From assembly GCF_000262465.1 (NCBI RefSeq), contig NZ_CM001489.1:5799610-5863609 (forward strand): 64,000 nt of DNA. The letters run 5' to 3'. The translations under genes and the position numbers were made by a program. The notes under the pieces are model-generated. The model saw only the letters and a program-made list of their open reading frames with translations. It was not told the origin of the DNA and did not search any database. The stretch is from Frankia sp. QA3. Its GTDB lineage: Bacteria; Actinomycetota; Actinomycetes; Frankiales; Frankiaceae. Every line of letters starts with the position of its first letter. Positions within the stretch are counted from its first letter, which is position 1. Positions 52,755 to 62,181 of this stretch are shown piece by piece.

Positions 52755-53185
52755 CGCGGGGCCACGACCGTCCGGCTGACGTCGCCGCGCAGGCTCGAGG
52801 GATCGTCGGGAAGCGCCTCGGCCGGGTCGTTCCCGTGGCCGATGATGCGGTTCTCCGCGTCGACGAACAGCACCCGGGGGACGTGCCGGCGCGCCTCGGC
52901 GTCCTCCATCACCCCGTAGGCGATGATGATGACCAGGTCGCCCGGCTGGACGAGCCGGGCCGCCGCGCCGTTGATGCCGATCACGCCGCTGCCGGCCGGG
53001 CCCGCGATCGTGTACGTCTCCAGGCGGGCGCCGTTGTTGATGTCGACGATCGTCACCTGCTCGCCGGGAAGCAGGTCGGCGGCCTCGAGCAGGTCGGCAT
53101 CGATCGTCACCGAGCCCACGTAGTGCAGGTCGGCCTGGGTGACCGTGGCCCGGTGGATCTTGGCGGTGAGCATGGTGCGCAGCAC
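52751..53185 (-). CDS. panD: Aspartate 1-decarboxylase
   Basis: 144 residues. Makes beta-alanine from aspartate for pantothenate. It is a pyruvoyl enzyme: the proenzyme is cut between G24 and S25 in ADLHYVGSVTIDADLLEAAD. Other conserved parts are IHRATVTQ (K9, phosphate/carboxylate site), NNGARLETYTI and GINGAAARLVQPGDLVIIIAY. GTG 53185 gives the usual MLRTMLTAKIHR start and has GGAG seven bases upstream; ATG 53173 is the alternative. The gene begins two bases after the panC stop and overlaps nadB. PanD maturation factors (PanZ/PanM) are not expected in actinobacteria. Confidence 0.95.
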   Translation of the reverse strand: MLRTMLTAKIHRATVTQADLHYVGSVTIDADLLEAADLLPGEQVTIVDINNGARLETYTIAGPAGSGVIGINGAAARLVQPGDLVIIIAYGVMEDAEARRHVPRVLFVDAENRIIGHGNDPAEALPDDPSSLRGDVSRTVVAPR

Positions 53186-53187
53186 GG

Positions 53188-54303
53188 TCAGGCTCCCAGC
53201 TGGTCGGTGGGGAGGATGAGCGAGATGTTGTCGATCAGACGGGTCGTGCCCACGCGGGCGGCGACGAGCAGCAGCGCGGGGCCGCTGGCCACCGGCCCCA
53301 GGTCCTCGGGGCTGGCCAGCTCGAGGTAGTCGACGTCGACGCCGTCCGCCGCGGCGAGCACGGCGTGCGCGGCCGCGAGCACCGCCGACGCCCCACCGTC
53401 GCCGGCCGCCGCGCCGGCGGCGAGCGCCCGGGACAGTGCGAGTGCGTCGATCCGCTGCTCGGGGGTGAGGTAGACGTTGCGGCTCGACCTCGCCAGGCCG
53501 TCGGGCTCGCGGGCCGTCTCCACCCCGATCACGGTGACGTCGAAGGCGAGGTCGGCGACCATCCGGCGGATGCAGACGAGCTGCTGGGCGTCCTTGCGTC
53601 CGAAGAACGCCAGGTCCGGATGGACCAGGTGCAGCATGGTCCCGACGAGGGTGAGCATCCCGTCGAAGTGTCCCGGGCGGGACGCCCCCTCCAGCACCGC
53701 GCCGAGCGGGCCGGCGCTGAGCCGGACCAGCGGCGGCGGGTCGTGGATCGCCGAGGGGGCGAACACGACGTCGACCCCCTCCCGGGCGCACACCGCGAGG
53801 TCCGCGGCGAGCGTGCGCGGGTAGCGGTCGAGGTCCTCGCCCGCCCCGAACTGCAGCGGGTTGACGAAGATCGTGGCAACCACCTGGTCGGCCTGGGCGC
53901 GGGCCGCGCGCAGCAGGCTGGCGTGCCCCTCGTGCAACGCCCCCATGGTCATGACGACGGCGCGGACCGGCCGGTCGTGCCGCGAGGACGCGCGGGCGGG
54001 CCCCGGATCGTCCTCGGCGGCGGATCGCGGGTGCGCGTCTGTCCGCCGGTCCAGCGCGACGAGTGCGGCCCTTAGCTCGGCCCGGTCGCGGGCCACCACG
54101 GGCTGACCGGGTCCGCCCGGCACCGGTGCCGGGCGGGGGATGGCGGCGGGCTGCGCCGTCGTCGCGGGCTCGGCGGTCGTCGCGGGCTCGGCGGTCGTCG
54201 CGGGCATGGCGGTCGCCGCGGGCATGGCGGTGGCGGATTCGGAACCGGTGGGCCGACCGGGGCGCGGGGCGCGGTCGGGCACGGTGGAGAAGACGATGCT
54301 CAT
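53188..54303 (-). CDS. panC: Pantothenate synthetase
   Basis: 371 residues from ATG 54303 (MSIVFSTVPDR). Joins pantoate and beta-alanine using ATP. Family motifs: VMTMGALHEGHASLLRAAR (HIGH-like), IFVNPLQFGAGEDLDRYPR, LVHPDLAFFGRKDAQQ (pantoate site), EPDGLARSSRN (KMSKS-like loop) and VDYLELASPEDLGPV. About 85 residues precede the enzyme domain, beyond the usual length, and contain a hexapeptide repeat PATTAE/PAATAM encoded by an 18-bp tandem repeat at 54156-54240. A further insert (TDAHPRSAAEDDPGPARASS) follows the first helix. First gene of the pan-nad-coaX run. Confidence 0.94.
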   Translation of the reverse strand: MSIVFSTVPDRAPRPGRPTGSESATAMPAATAMPATTAEPATTAEPATTAQPAAIPRPAPVPGGPGQPVVARDRAELRAALVALDRRTDAHPRSAAEDDPGPARASSRHDRPVRAVVMTMGALHEGHASLLRAARAQADQVVATIFVNPLQFGAGEDLDRYPRTLAADLAVCAREGVDVVFAPSAIHDPPPLVRLSAGPLGAVLEGASRPGHFDGMLTLVGTMLHLVHPDLAFFGRKDAQQLVCIRRMVADLAFDVTVIGVETAREPDGLARSSRNVYLTPEQRIDALALSRALAAGAAAGDGGASAVLAAAHAVLAAADGVDVDYLELASPEDLGPVASGPALLLVAARVGTTRLIDNISLILPTDQLGA

Positions 54304-54469
54304 CGTTTCCGTTCCAGTCCTCGGGAGGGGTACCGGACGTCGGGGGCCACTGTAACCCGCCTGCAATGCTCGCCGCGACTCCCTGTGATCCGGGCATCGT
54401 CCCGATGATCCACATGCCGTTTCCCCTGCCCCACGCCGGTGCGAGGGGGCCGACGGCGCGGGCGCCGCG

Positions 54470-56866
54470 TCACCCCGGCGGCATCGCCCAGCGGTCCGAA
54501 AGGGCGGGGGGGCGAGTGCCGACCGTGCCGACCGGCTGGGCGGGCAGATCGGGACGGCGCGGATCGTCGGGCCCGGACTGCCCGCCGCGCCAGAGGCGCT
54601 CCCCGAGCAGGGTGAGCACGGCGGGCATGAGGATCACCCGGATCAGGGTGGCGTCGATGAGGATCGCCGCACCCAGGCCCACCCCGAGCTGCTTCATGCT
54701 GACCTGGGACAGTGTCGCGAAGATCGAGAACACCGCGACCATGATGACCGCCGCGCTGGTCACCACCCCCGCGCTGCGCCGCACCCCCACCGTCACGGCG
54801 TCGCGCATGGACAGCCCGGCCTCCCGGGCCTCCCGGACCCGGCTGAGCACGAAGACCTGGTAGTCCATGGACAGCCCGAACAGCACCACGAACAGCATCA
54901 GCGGCAGCCAGTTGGTGATGGCCCCGGTGGAGGTGTAGTCGAGCAGCCCGTCCGCCCAGTGGTGCTGGAAGACGGTGACGAGCAGGCCGTACGCGGCCCC
55001 CACCGACAGCAGGTTCAGGCCGACGGCCGCGGCCGCGACCAGAGCGCTGCGGAACGCCGCCAGCAGCAGCGCGAAGGCGAGCACCAGGACGAAGCCGATC
55101 ACCAGCGGGGTCCGGCCGCCCAGCCTGGCGTTGAAGTCCGCGGAACCGGCGGTCGTGCCGGTGACGTCGGCCCGCAGGCCCGGCGTGGCGCCGATGGTCG
55201 CGGGGATCACCGTCGACCGCAGCGTGTGCAGGGCCCTGACCGACTCCCCGTCCGTGCCGCTGCCCGCGATCGGGATCGTGACCCGGGCGACCTGGTGGTC
55301 GGGGGTGACCGTGACGACCACCGGCTCGAACATCCGGCCGCTGGCCACCGCCCGGCTGCGCAGCGCGTCGATGGCCGCCCGCGCCTGCGGGGTGGTGACG
55401 TCCGCGCCGTCGGCGCCCGAGACGACGACGGCCGCCGCGACCTCGCCGCCGGGGAAGGCGGTCGACAGCCGCTCGTAGGTCTTCATGATCGGCAGGTCCT
55501 TCGGGATGTCGTCGATGCCGGGTTCGGCGGTGTGCATCCCGAGCGCGGGCAGCGCCAGCAGCACCAGCAGCCCGCCGGTCACCGCGGCGACCGGCGCGGG
55601 CCGGCGCAGCAGCCGGCCCATGATCCCCGGCCTGGCCAGATGCGCCTGGTAGCCCACGCCGCGCCGCGCCGCGCGGCGCCGCCACGGCAGCCGCAGCAGC
55701 TCCACCCGGTCGCCGAGCAGCGACAGCAGCGCTGGCAGCACGGTGAGCGAGCCGAGCACGGCCACCAGGACGACGATGATCGTGCCGACCGCGATGCCGG
55801 TGAACGCAGACAGCCCGGTGATGAACAGGCCCGCCATGGACACCGCGACGGTGAGGCCCGAGACGAGCACCGCGTGCCCGGAGGTCTCGGCGGCGATCTC
55901 CAGGGCGCGCTCCGGACCGTGGCCGGCGGCCCGCTCCTCGCGCTCCCGGCGGATGTAGAACAGCGCGTAGTCGACGCCGACCGCAAGCCCGATCAGCAGC
56001 ATGACCGAGGTCGCCGTGTCGTCGGTCGGGAACAGCCGGCTGGCGAAGGCGACCAGGCCCAGCGCCCCGACGAAGGCGGTCAGCGCCAGCCCCACCGGGA
56101 TCACCGCGGCGACCACCGCGCCGAACACGGCCAGCAGGATGCCGAGGGTGAGCGGGATGGCGAGCAGCTCGGCCCGCTTGAAGTCCTTGCCGACGGTGGC
56201 GTCGAGCGCCTTGTCGGCGCTGGCGTCCCCGAACTGCTCGATCGACACGCCGGGGTGCGCCGCGCGGACGGCGGCGACCGCGTCCAGGGTCGGGTCGACC
56301 GACGCCGGATCGTCCTCGGTGCCCTTGAGGTCGAAGGTCAGCAGCACCGAGCGCAGGTCGCGGGACACCAGGCCGGGGTCGGTGCTCGCCCCGGGCACGG
56401 GCAGCGGGCTGCGCAGCGCCGTCGCCACCCCGCTCGCCCGCACCCGGGCGGCGGCGTCGGTCAGGGCCGAGCGGATCTGCGGGTCGGCCAGCAGCACCCG
56501 CGGGTCCGTCGCCGGGGTCGCCCGCTGGATCAGGATGTTCTCGCTGGCGGCGTCGACGTAGCCGTGGTCGGCCAGGATGTGCTGGGCCCGGGAGTCCTCC
56601 CCGGTGCTGTAGTCGGCGTCGGTCAGCGTGTGAGTGCCGATCATGCTGCCGAGGACGATGGCCAGGACGACACCGAGCAGCCAGCCGCCGACGGCCAGCC
56701 CACGGTGCCGGACGCTCCACCGCGCCGCTCGCGCGGCGAGGTGCGTCGGCCGGTCCGCGTCGGCCGGCCGGCTGGCGTGCCGGCCGGCCCCGGGAGGGTC
56801 GGCCGCTCGGCCTGGATCAGCTGTCGGACCTGGGGAAACGGCTGTCGGACGGGGTGGCGTCTGCAT
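54470..56866 (-). CDS. MMPL family RND transporter
   Basis: 798 residues from ATG 56866 (MQTPPRPTAVSPG). The typical 12-segment layout is seen: segment 1 at about 62-85 (LAVGGWLLGVVLAIVLGSM), a periplasmic domain (DADYSTGEDSRAQHILADHG), segments 2-6 including LLIGLAVGVDYALFYIRRER with the conserved GVDYAL core, a second periplasmic domain (FPGGEVAAAVVVSG), and segments 8-12 including LFGLSMDYQVFVLSRVREA with the D-Y proton-relay pair. Such proteins export lipids, envelope glycolipids or drugs using the proton gradient. The substrate is unknown; no polyketide or lipid biosynthesis gene is adjacent. The open frame continues to 57799 across purC in another phase and is not coding there. Confidence 0.92.
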   Translation of the reverse strand: MQTPPRPTAVSPGPTADPGRAADPPGAGRHASRPADADRPTHLAARAARWSVRHRGLAVGGWLLGVVLAIVLGSMIGTHTLTDADYSTGEDSRAQHILADHGYVDAASENILIQRATPATDPRVLLADPQIRSALTDAAARVRASGVATALRSPLPVPGASTDPGLVSRDLRSVLLTFDLKGTEDDPASVDPTLDAVAAVRAAHPGVSIEQFGDASADKALDATVGKDFKRAELLAIPLTLGILLAVFGAVVAAVIPVGLALTAFVGALGLVAFASRLFPTDDTATSVMLLIGLAVGVDYALFYIRREREERAAGHGPERALEIAAETSGHAVLVSGLTVAVSMAGLFITGLSAFTGIAVGTIIVVLVAVLGSLTVLPALLSLLGDRVELLRLPWRRRAARRGVGYQAHLARPGIMGRLLRRPAPVAAVTGGLLVLLALPALGMHTAEPGIDDIPKDLPIMKTYERLSTAFPGGEVAAAVVVSGADGADVTTPQARAAIDALRSRAVASGRMFEPVVVTVTPDHQVARVTIPIAGSGTDGESVRALHTLRSTVIPATIGATPGLRADVTGTTAGSADFNARLGGRTPLVIGFVLVLAFALLLAAFRSALVAAAAVGLNLLSVGAAYGLLVTVFQHHWADGLLDYTSTGAITNWLPLMLFVVLFGLSMDYQVFVLSRVREAREAGLSMRDAVTVGVRRSAGVVTSAAVIMVAVFSIFATLSQVSMKQLGVGLGAAILIDATLIRVILMPAVLTLLGERLWRGGQSGPDDPRRPDLPAQPVGTVGTRPPALSDRWAMPPG

Positions 56867-56968
56867 GGAACGACGATCTCGTTCCCGACGTTCATGGTCA
56901 CTGCGGAGAGCTACCGGCTTTCCGCTGCAGCCATCCGCCCGCCCGCGGTAGGGCTGTCCCCACCATCC

Positions 56969-57016
56969 CCACCGCCGCACCGCCGCACCGCCGCACCGCC
57001 CCATCGCCGCACCGCC
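56969..57016. repeat. 8-bp tandem repeat
   Basis: About three and a half copies of ACCGCCGC in a row, then an interrupted copy, in the 203-base gap between purC and the MMPL gene. Coding was not found in it. Confidence 0.75.
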
Positions 57017-57069
57017 GTGGTAGCTGGGCTCCGGCGGCGGCGCGGCGAGGGATCTGCGGCGGTGTGGGC

Positions 57070-57981
57070 TCAGGAGGTGGAGAGGTAGTCCTTGAACGAG
57101 ATGCCGGTCAGCCGCTCGTACGCCTCGACGTAGCGGGCCCGCGTCGCCTCGACGACGTCGTCCGGCAGCTCCGGCCCCGGCTCCGTCTTGTCCCAGCCGG
57201 TGCTCGTCAGGTAGTCCCGGATGTACTGCTTGTCGAACGACGGCTGGGAGGTGCCCGGCGACCAGGTGTCCTCCGGCCAGAACCGGGACGAGTCGGGGGT
57301 GAGCACCTCGTCGGCGAGCCGCAGCGTGCCCTCGGCGTCGTGGCCGAACTCGAACTTCGTGTCCGCGAGCAGGATGCCCCGCTCGGCCGCCAGGTCGCTG
57401 GCCCGCCCGAAGATCTGCAGGGTGAGCCGCTCCAGCTCGGCGGCGAGCTCCGCGCCGATCCGCCCGGCCGCGTCCGCCCGGCTGATGTTCTCGTCGTGCT
57501 CGCCGATCGGCGCCTTCGTCGACGGGGTGTAGATCGTCGACGGCAGCCGGCTGCCGTCGACCAGCCCGGCCGGCAGCGGATGCCCGCTGACCGCGCCGGT
57601 GCGCTGGTAGTCCTTCAGCCCGCTGCCGGTCAGGTAGCCACGGGCCACGCACTCGATCAGCACCATGTCCAGCCGGCGGCACAGCATCGACCGGCCGCGA
57701 AGCTGCTCGGCGTACGGCGCGAGCTCGGCCGGGTACTCGTCCACGTTGGAGCTGATGACGTGGGACGGGACGAGGTCGGAGAGCTGGTCGAACCACCACA
57801 GCGACAGCCCGGTGAGCACGGCGCCCTTGTCGGGAATCTCGGTCGGCAGGACCACGTCGAACGCCGAGATGCGGTCGCTGGCGACCAGGAGCACGGCGTC
57901 GTCCCCGACCGCGAACAGCTCCCGGACCTTGCCCGAACCCAGGTGGGTGAGTCCTGCGAACTCCTCATGTGTCAGCGGCAT
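57070..57981 (-). CDS. purC: SAICAR synthetase
   Basis: 303 residues. Joins CAIR and aspartate with ATP in step 8 of purine synthesis. ATG 57981 gives MPLTHEEFAGLTHLGSGKVR; the 32 residues upstream in the open frame are not conserved. Family motifs are GSGKVRELFAVGDDAVLLVASD then RISAFDVVLPTEIPDKGAVL, VLIECVARGYLTGSG, LPSTIYTPSTKA (substrate loop), LLADTKFEFGHD and DEVLTPDSSRFWP. At 303 residues it is the longer yeast-like form common in actinobacteria. It lies apart from purD-purE-purB, 2.9 kb away on the same strand, with unrelated genes between. Confidence 0.96.
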   Translation of the reverse strand: MPLTHEEFAGLTHLGSGKVRELFAVGDDAVLLVASDRISAFDVVLPTEIPDKGAVLTGLSLWWFDQLSDLVPSHVISSNVDEYPAELAPYAEQLRGRSMLCRRLDMVLIECVARGYLTGSGLKDYQRTGAVSGHPLPAGLVDGSRLPSTIYTPSTKAPIGEHDENISRADAAGRIGAELAAELERLTLQIFGRASDLAAERGILLADTKFEFGHDAEGTLRLADEVLTPDSSRFWPEDTWSPGTSQPSFDKQYIRDYLTSTGWDKTEPGPELPDDVVEATRARYVEAYERLTGISFKDYLSTS

Positions 57982-58087
57982 GCCCCGACCGTACCGACCC
58001 CGGCCACCACCCGTGGCCTGGTGCGTCCCGCGCCATGCCAGCTCAGCAGCGGGACCAGTCGACGGCACGGTGATCAACCGCTGAGAT

Positions 58088-59277
58088 TCAGCCCCAGACC
58101 GTCACCTGAGCCTGGCTGATCCCGCCGCTGTAGGACACCACGCAGCCTGCCGCGACCCTACCGCTCCCGGAACTGACGCAGAACCGAAGGCCCGCATGGT
58201 TGGGAACGGACGGCATCGGCTGAGTTCGCAACACGGATTCGCATTCTTTGGCGGTTGGTGCATCGGAACCGGACCAGACGGTAAACCGGGCAGGAGTATC
58301 GACTCCTACACGGCCGTCGCTGGACACCCAGAAATCGACATCCCCCGCGATGTCACCCACGGAAAGCGGTGGCGTGTCTATGTCAACGGCGTCGAAACTC
58401 TCGTCGCGTAGGCGCAGCTGATGCTGGGCCAGGACGCCGGCTGTCGGCGACGCGGCGGGTGATGTTTCCGTGGTCGATGTCCCGACGTGCAGAGGCGCGC
58501 TCGACGATGAGAGGCCCGCGGTGGTAGGAGTGTTTGCCGCGGTGTCGCTCTTGTCTGGTGCGTCGGCGAGGGCGGTGTGAGGCGGTAGCGGGTAAGTTCC
58601 GCGGTCACGGTCGGAGGTAGCCAGCCTTCACCGAGGTGCAGCCGTTCGTCGCTGGAGGCGGCTCGGCACAGCTCGATCAGTTCCTCGGGCGTGGGGCGGC
58701 TTTCCTGATCCTTGGCCACGCACTGCTCCAGCACACCACGGATCTGGTCCGGGCAGCGATTCCAGTCGGGCTGTTCGTGGACAATGCGGTGGAACACCGC
58801 GGCGTCCGCGCCGAAAGGCAACTCTCCGGTGAGCCCGTAGTAGGCGGTTGAGCCCAGGGCGAAAATGTCTCCGGCGGGTCCGAAGGACCGTCCCTGAATC
58901 TGCTCCGGCGCCATGAATGCCGGCGTGCCGATCCAGGCTCCGGTCTGGGTGATGGCGCCGGAGGAGGCCTCCACCGCACGAGAGATACCAAAGTCGATCA
59001 CACGTGGGTCGTCCGACGCGAGAATGACGTTCCCCGGTTTGAGGTCGCGGTGGATGACACCAGCGGCGTGGAGGGACTGCAGCGCTTCCGCGACTCCGGC
59101 GAGCAGCAGCAGGACAGTCTCCGGCGGGAGAACTCCCTGCCGGGCGACGGCCGCGGTCAACGAGGGAGCAGCGACGTACGCGGTGGCCAACCAGGGCTGC
59201 GCGGCGTCGGCGTCATAGTCGATGACCGGGGCGGTATAGAGGCCCTGCACCCGCCGGAACGCCCGGCGGCCTGCTGC
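58088..59277 (-). pseudogene. Broken Ser/Thr protein kinase gene
   Basis: The kinase C-lobe is clear: AFRRVQGLYTAPVIDYDADA, GVIHRDLKPGNVILASD (catalytic loop), RVIDFGISRAVE (DFG), IGTPAFMAPEQ (APE) and RPTPEELIELCR. It starts after a TGA at 59278-59280; the N-lobe with its Gly-rich loop and ATP-binding lysine is not found in any frame upstream. Near 58595 the frame is lost: the next phase continues PLPPHTALADAPDKSDTAAN and then, without interruption, through to the C-terminal domain (VDFWVSSDGRVGVDTPA, FTVWSGSDAPTAKECESV) ending at 58088, a domain known from the ends of actinobacterial kinases. So the gene has lost its 5' part and carries a frameshift. A functional truncated product is unlikely but pieces remain open. 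Confidence 0.8.
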
Positions 59278-59499
59278 TCATCGTCCTCCTCCGAGCCGTG
59301 CCCACCGGCGGCATCCGACCGAAAACGCACCTGATTCTAACGTTCCGCATCAATATGAGCACGCGAAGCAAGGCGACGAGATCGCGACACCGGCACCGAT
59401 CAGCCGCAAGCTGCCTGGCCGCAGCGGACATGCGTTGCCCGTGAGAAGCGCTGAGGATGGGCGGGCGGGCCGGCCGGTCGTCCGGAGCTGAAAGAGCGA

Positions 59500-60111
59500 A
59501 TGGATCGTCGGCCCCGGACGGACGGGGGCGACGGGATGCGGGACGAGGCGGGGGCGACGAAGGGTCTGGCAGGCGGTGCGCGCGGAGTCGAACCCGATAC
59601 TGGGCTCGGAGACACCGTCGCCGGGCGCCCGGAGCATGGCATCTACGGCACGATCCTCACCGCCGGGCTGATAGCCGCCCAGGACCCGCGGACCGATCCG
59701 CTCGTCGACGTCGTTGCCGACGTCCTGATCACGGTCGCCGTGTTCTGGCTGGCCCATGGCTACGCGCACGCCGTCGCCCGGCCGTTCGCCCCCAGCGAGG
59801 CCGCCGGTGCGCGGGCGACCGTATCGCCGCCACGGGGGCTGCGGCTGGCCTGGGTGGCGCTGGTGGCGAACTGGCCGCTCATGCGGGCCGCGTTCCTCCC
59901 ACTCGGCGTGCTGGTCCTGGCCCGCGTCGCTGGCGCCTCCGTCGACGACGCGCAGGAGGCGGCGCTGTGGACGTGCGTCGCCCTGCTGGCGCTCTGGGGC
60001 CTGCGTGCCGGCCGGGCCGCGGGCCTCGCCGGCTGGCGGCTGGCCCGCTACGCCACCGGCAGCTCCCTGCTCGGCCTGATCCTCGTCGCCCTGGAGGTCG
60101 TGATCCATTGA
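59500..60111 (+). CDS. Hypothetical membrane protein
   Basis: 203 residues. The first 45 residues are Gly/Arg/Asp-rich. Three to four membrane segments follow: about 49-62 (IYGTILTAGLIAA), 68-90 (DVVADVLITVAVFWLAHGYAHAV), 120-140 (WPLMRAAFLPLGVLVLARVAG) and 150-200 in two parts (LWTCVALLALWGLRAG; SSLLGLILVALEVVIH). A HGYAHAV motif sits at the end of the second segment, with two histidines that could bind metal. The family was not recognised, although similar small integral membrane proteins are common in actinobacteria. It stands alone between the kinase remnant and the next small gene. ATG 59536 is another possible start. Confidence 0.7.
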   Translation: MDRRPRTDGGDGMRDEAGATKGLAGGARGVEPDTGLGDTVAGRPEHGIYGTILTAGLIAAQDPRTDPLVDVVADVLITVAVFWLAHGYAHAVARPFAPSEAAGARATVSPPRGLRLAWVALVANWPLMRAAFLPLGVLVLARVAGASVDDAQEAALWTCVALLALWGLRAGRAAGLAGWRLARYATGSSLLGLILVALEVVIH

Positions 60112-60395
60112 GGCGGTGTCGCGGCGGGCGACACGCTGACCGTCCGGTCGATCACTGTGCGAACCGCAACGGTGGGCCCTCAGGTACTTCTCGCGCGCAC
60201 TGCGTCGGCTCTGAAATCGGGGCTCCGACCTGCAGCGATGTCGCGATCATGCCGTTGCGGTCACTTTTGCTCCTCGTCGGTCGAGCTCTCGGATGCTTCG
60301 ATGCGCGGGTCCGGCGCCGCACGTCTTCTGCTCCACCCGGCGGCCCCGCCGCCTGGCGCCGGCGCAGTCGCTTCCTCCCTGACCCGAGGAGCCAT

Positions 60396-60782
60396 ATGAA
60401 GATCCTCACCGCGACGGCGACCACCCAGGGTCGCCGACCAGGCGACTTCAACTACTGCATCGAGGGGGAGCTCGTGTGGATCGGGCTCGTCTGCGCGACC
60501 GATCGCGGGGACCCCGATGGCGGCTGCGGCTGTGGGCGCGCGTTCGGCGGGATGTCCTCCCACCGGGCGACGACGACTGCAATGATCCGTGACGTCGCTA
60601 CGGACCGCCGCCGGTACACCGATGCGCTACGAGCGAGTCTCGAGGCACAGCGATGGCCCACCGCCAGCGCCGACCGCCTGGCCGACGGGTTGATTCAGCT
60701 CGTCGATGATTGGCCGGTGGGCACTGTCGTCGAACGCAGGCTCGACGCGGTGAACGTCCGTGACTGGCCCCGGCATGCTTGA
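60396..60782 (+). CDS. Conserved actinobacterial protein of unknown function (DUF7715-like)
   Basis: 128 residues from ATG 60396, with GAGGAG seven bases upstream. The N-terminus MKILTATATTQGRRPGDFNY, the acidic CIEGELVWIGLVCATD and the Cys/Gly cluster GGCGCGRAFGGMSSHRATTTA are as in a family I remember as DUF7715. The rest is helical (IRDVATDRRRYTDALRASLE and ADRLADGLIQLVDDWPVGTV). Clustered cysteines suggest metal or disulfide, not proven. It is convergent with purB, 91 bases away. The 284 bases upstream hold no other gene. Confidence 0.8.
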   Translation: MKILTATATTQGRRPGDFNYCIEGELVWIGLVCATDRGDPDGGCGCGRAFGGMSSHRATTTAMIRDVATDRRRYTDALRASLEAQRWPTASADRLADGLIQLVDDWPVGTVVERRLDAVNVRDWPRHA

Positions 60783-60873
60783 TCAGTGGATAGGCGTGGT
60801 CATGCGACGACGGACGGTGAAGGCGGCCGGGGCCGGCCGGCGGGTGGCGTCAGCCGGCCCCGGGAGCCGCGGC

Positions 60874-62181
60874 TCAGGTGAGGGCGGCGAGGGCGTCGAA
60901 GACGGGGCCGAGGCGCTCGGTGTAGCGCTCGGGGCGGCTGACCTCGTCCAGGCGGGCCTCGTCGAGGGGCAGGCCGCGGTCGCCGGCGTGCTTGCGCAGG
61001 GTCTCGCGGAACGGCACGCCGGTCTGCCAGGTCTCCATCGCCGCCGCCTGGGTGACGGCGTAGGCGTCCTCCCGGGACAGGCCCGTCTCGACCAGCTCCA
61101 GCAGCACCGCCGAGGTGTAGACCAGCCCGCCGGTGGCGTCGAGGTTCGCCCGCATCCGCGCGGTGTCGACGACCAGGCCGGTGACCAGCCGGGTGGTCAG
61201 GTGCAGCAGGTAGTCGACGCCGGCCGCGGCGTCGGGCAGGGCGATCCGCTCGGTCGAGGAGTGGGAGATGTCGCGCTCGTGCCAGAGCGGCACACCCTCC
61301 AGGACCGGGACGTACTGGGCACGCACGATCCGGGCGAGACCGGCGATCCGCTCCGACATGATCGGGTTCTTCTTGTGCGGCATCGCCGAGGAGCCCTTCT
61401 GCCCGGAGCCGAACGGCTCGGACAGCTCCCGGACCTCCGTGCGCTGGCCGTGGCGCACCTCCAGCGCGACCGCCTCGCAGACGGTCGCCAGCCCCGCCAG
61501 CGCCGCCACCCAGTTGGCGATGCCGTCGCGCAGCACCACCTGGGTCGCCACCGGGGCCGCGCGCAGGCCGAGCTTGTCGGCGACGTACGCCTCGACGTCC
61601 GGCTCGATGTTCGAGTACGTCCCGACCGCCCCGGAGATCTTCGCGACGGCCACGTCGGCGCGGGCCGCGCGCAGCCGGTCGCGGCAGCGGGCCAGGCCGA
61701 AGGCGAGGTCGGCGACCCGGTGGCCGAACACGGTCGGCTCGCCGTGGATGCCGTGGGTGCGCCCGACCCGCAGAGTGCCCCGGTGGGCCAGGCCCAGGTC
61801 GCGCAGGGCCGCGACGAGGGTGTCCGCGCGGGCCAGCAGCAGGTCGGTCGACTCGACGAGCTGCAGGGCCAGCGCCGTGTCCAGCAGGTCCGACGACGTC
61901 ATGCCGAAGTGGACGTAGGCGGCCGCCGAGCGGGGCTCGGTGCGGTCCGCCCAGGCCGTCAGGAAGGCGATCACGTCGTGCTGGGTGACGGCCTCGATCT
62001 CCGCGACCGCCTCGGGCGTGGGAGCGGGGGCCGCCCGGACCGGTGCGACGGAGTCGGCGGGGATCCGGCCGGCGGCGGCGTGCGCCTCCATGACCAGCAC
62101 CTCGACCTGGCACCACAGCTCGTACTTGTGCGCCTCGGACCACACCCGGCCCATGTCGGGCAGGGTGTACCGGCCGATCAC
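60874..62181 (-). CDS. purB: Adenylosuccinate lyase
   Basis: 435 residues. Catalyses two purine steps: SAICAR to AICAR plus fumarate, and adenylosuccinate to AMP. Family motifs are YVHFGMTSSDLLDTALALQL, VGRTHGIHGEPTVFGHR (catalytic His), GAVGTYSNIEPDVEAYV and the signature GSSAMPHKKNPIMSERIAGL with the flexible loop serine. GTG 62181 overlaps the purE stop by four bases, so purE and purB are translated together. Length and sequence fit the actinobacterial and Bacillus-type enzyme. Confidence 0.97.
   Translation of the reverse strand: MIGRYTLPDMGRVWSEAHKYELWCQVEVLVMEAHAAAGRIPADSVAPVRAAPAPTPEAVAEIEAVTQHDVIAFLTAWADRTEPRSAAAYVHFGMTSSDLLDTALALQLVESTDLLLARADTLVAALRDLGLAHRGTLRVGRTHGIHGEPTVFGHRVADLAFGLARCRDRLRAARADVAVAKISGAVGTYSNIEPDVEAYVADKLGLRAAPVATQVVLRDGIANWVAALAGLATVCEAVALEVRHGQRTEVRELSEPFGSGQKGSSAMPHKKNPIMSERIAGLARIVRAQYVPVLEGVPLWHERDISHSSTERIALPDAAAGVDYLLHLTTRLVTGLVVDTARMRANLDATGGLVYTSAVLLELVETGLSREDAYAVTQAAAMETWQTGVPFRETLRKHAGDRGLPLDEARLDEVSRPERYTERLGPVFDALAALT

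Noticed and set aside
56867..57799. Extension of the MMPL protein upstream in the same frame
   Set aside because: It runs through purC in another phase and has no membrane or MMPL character.
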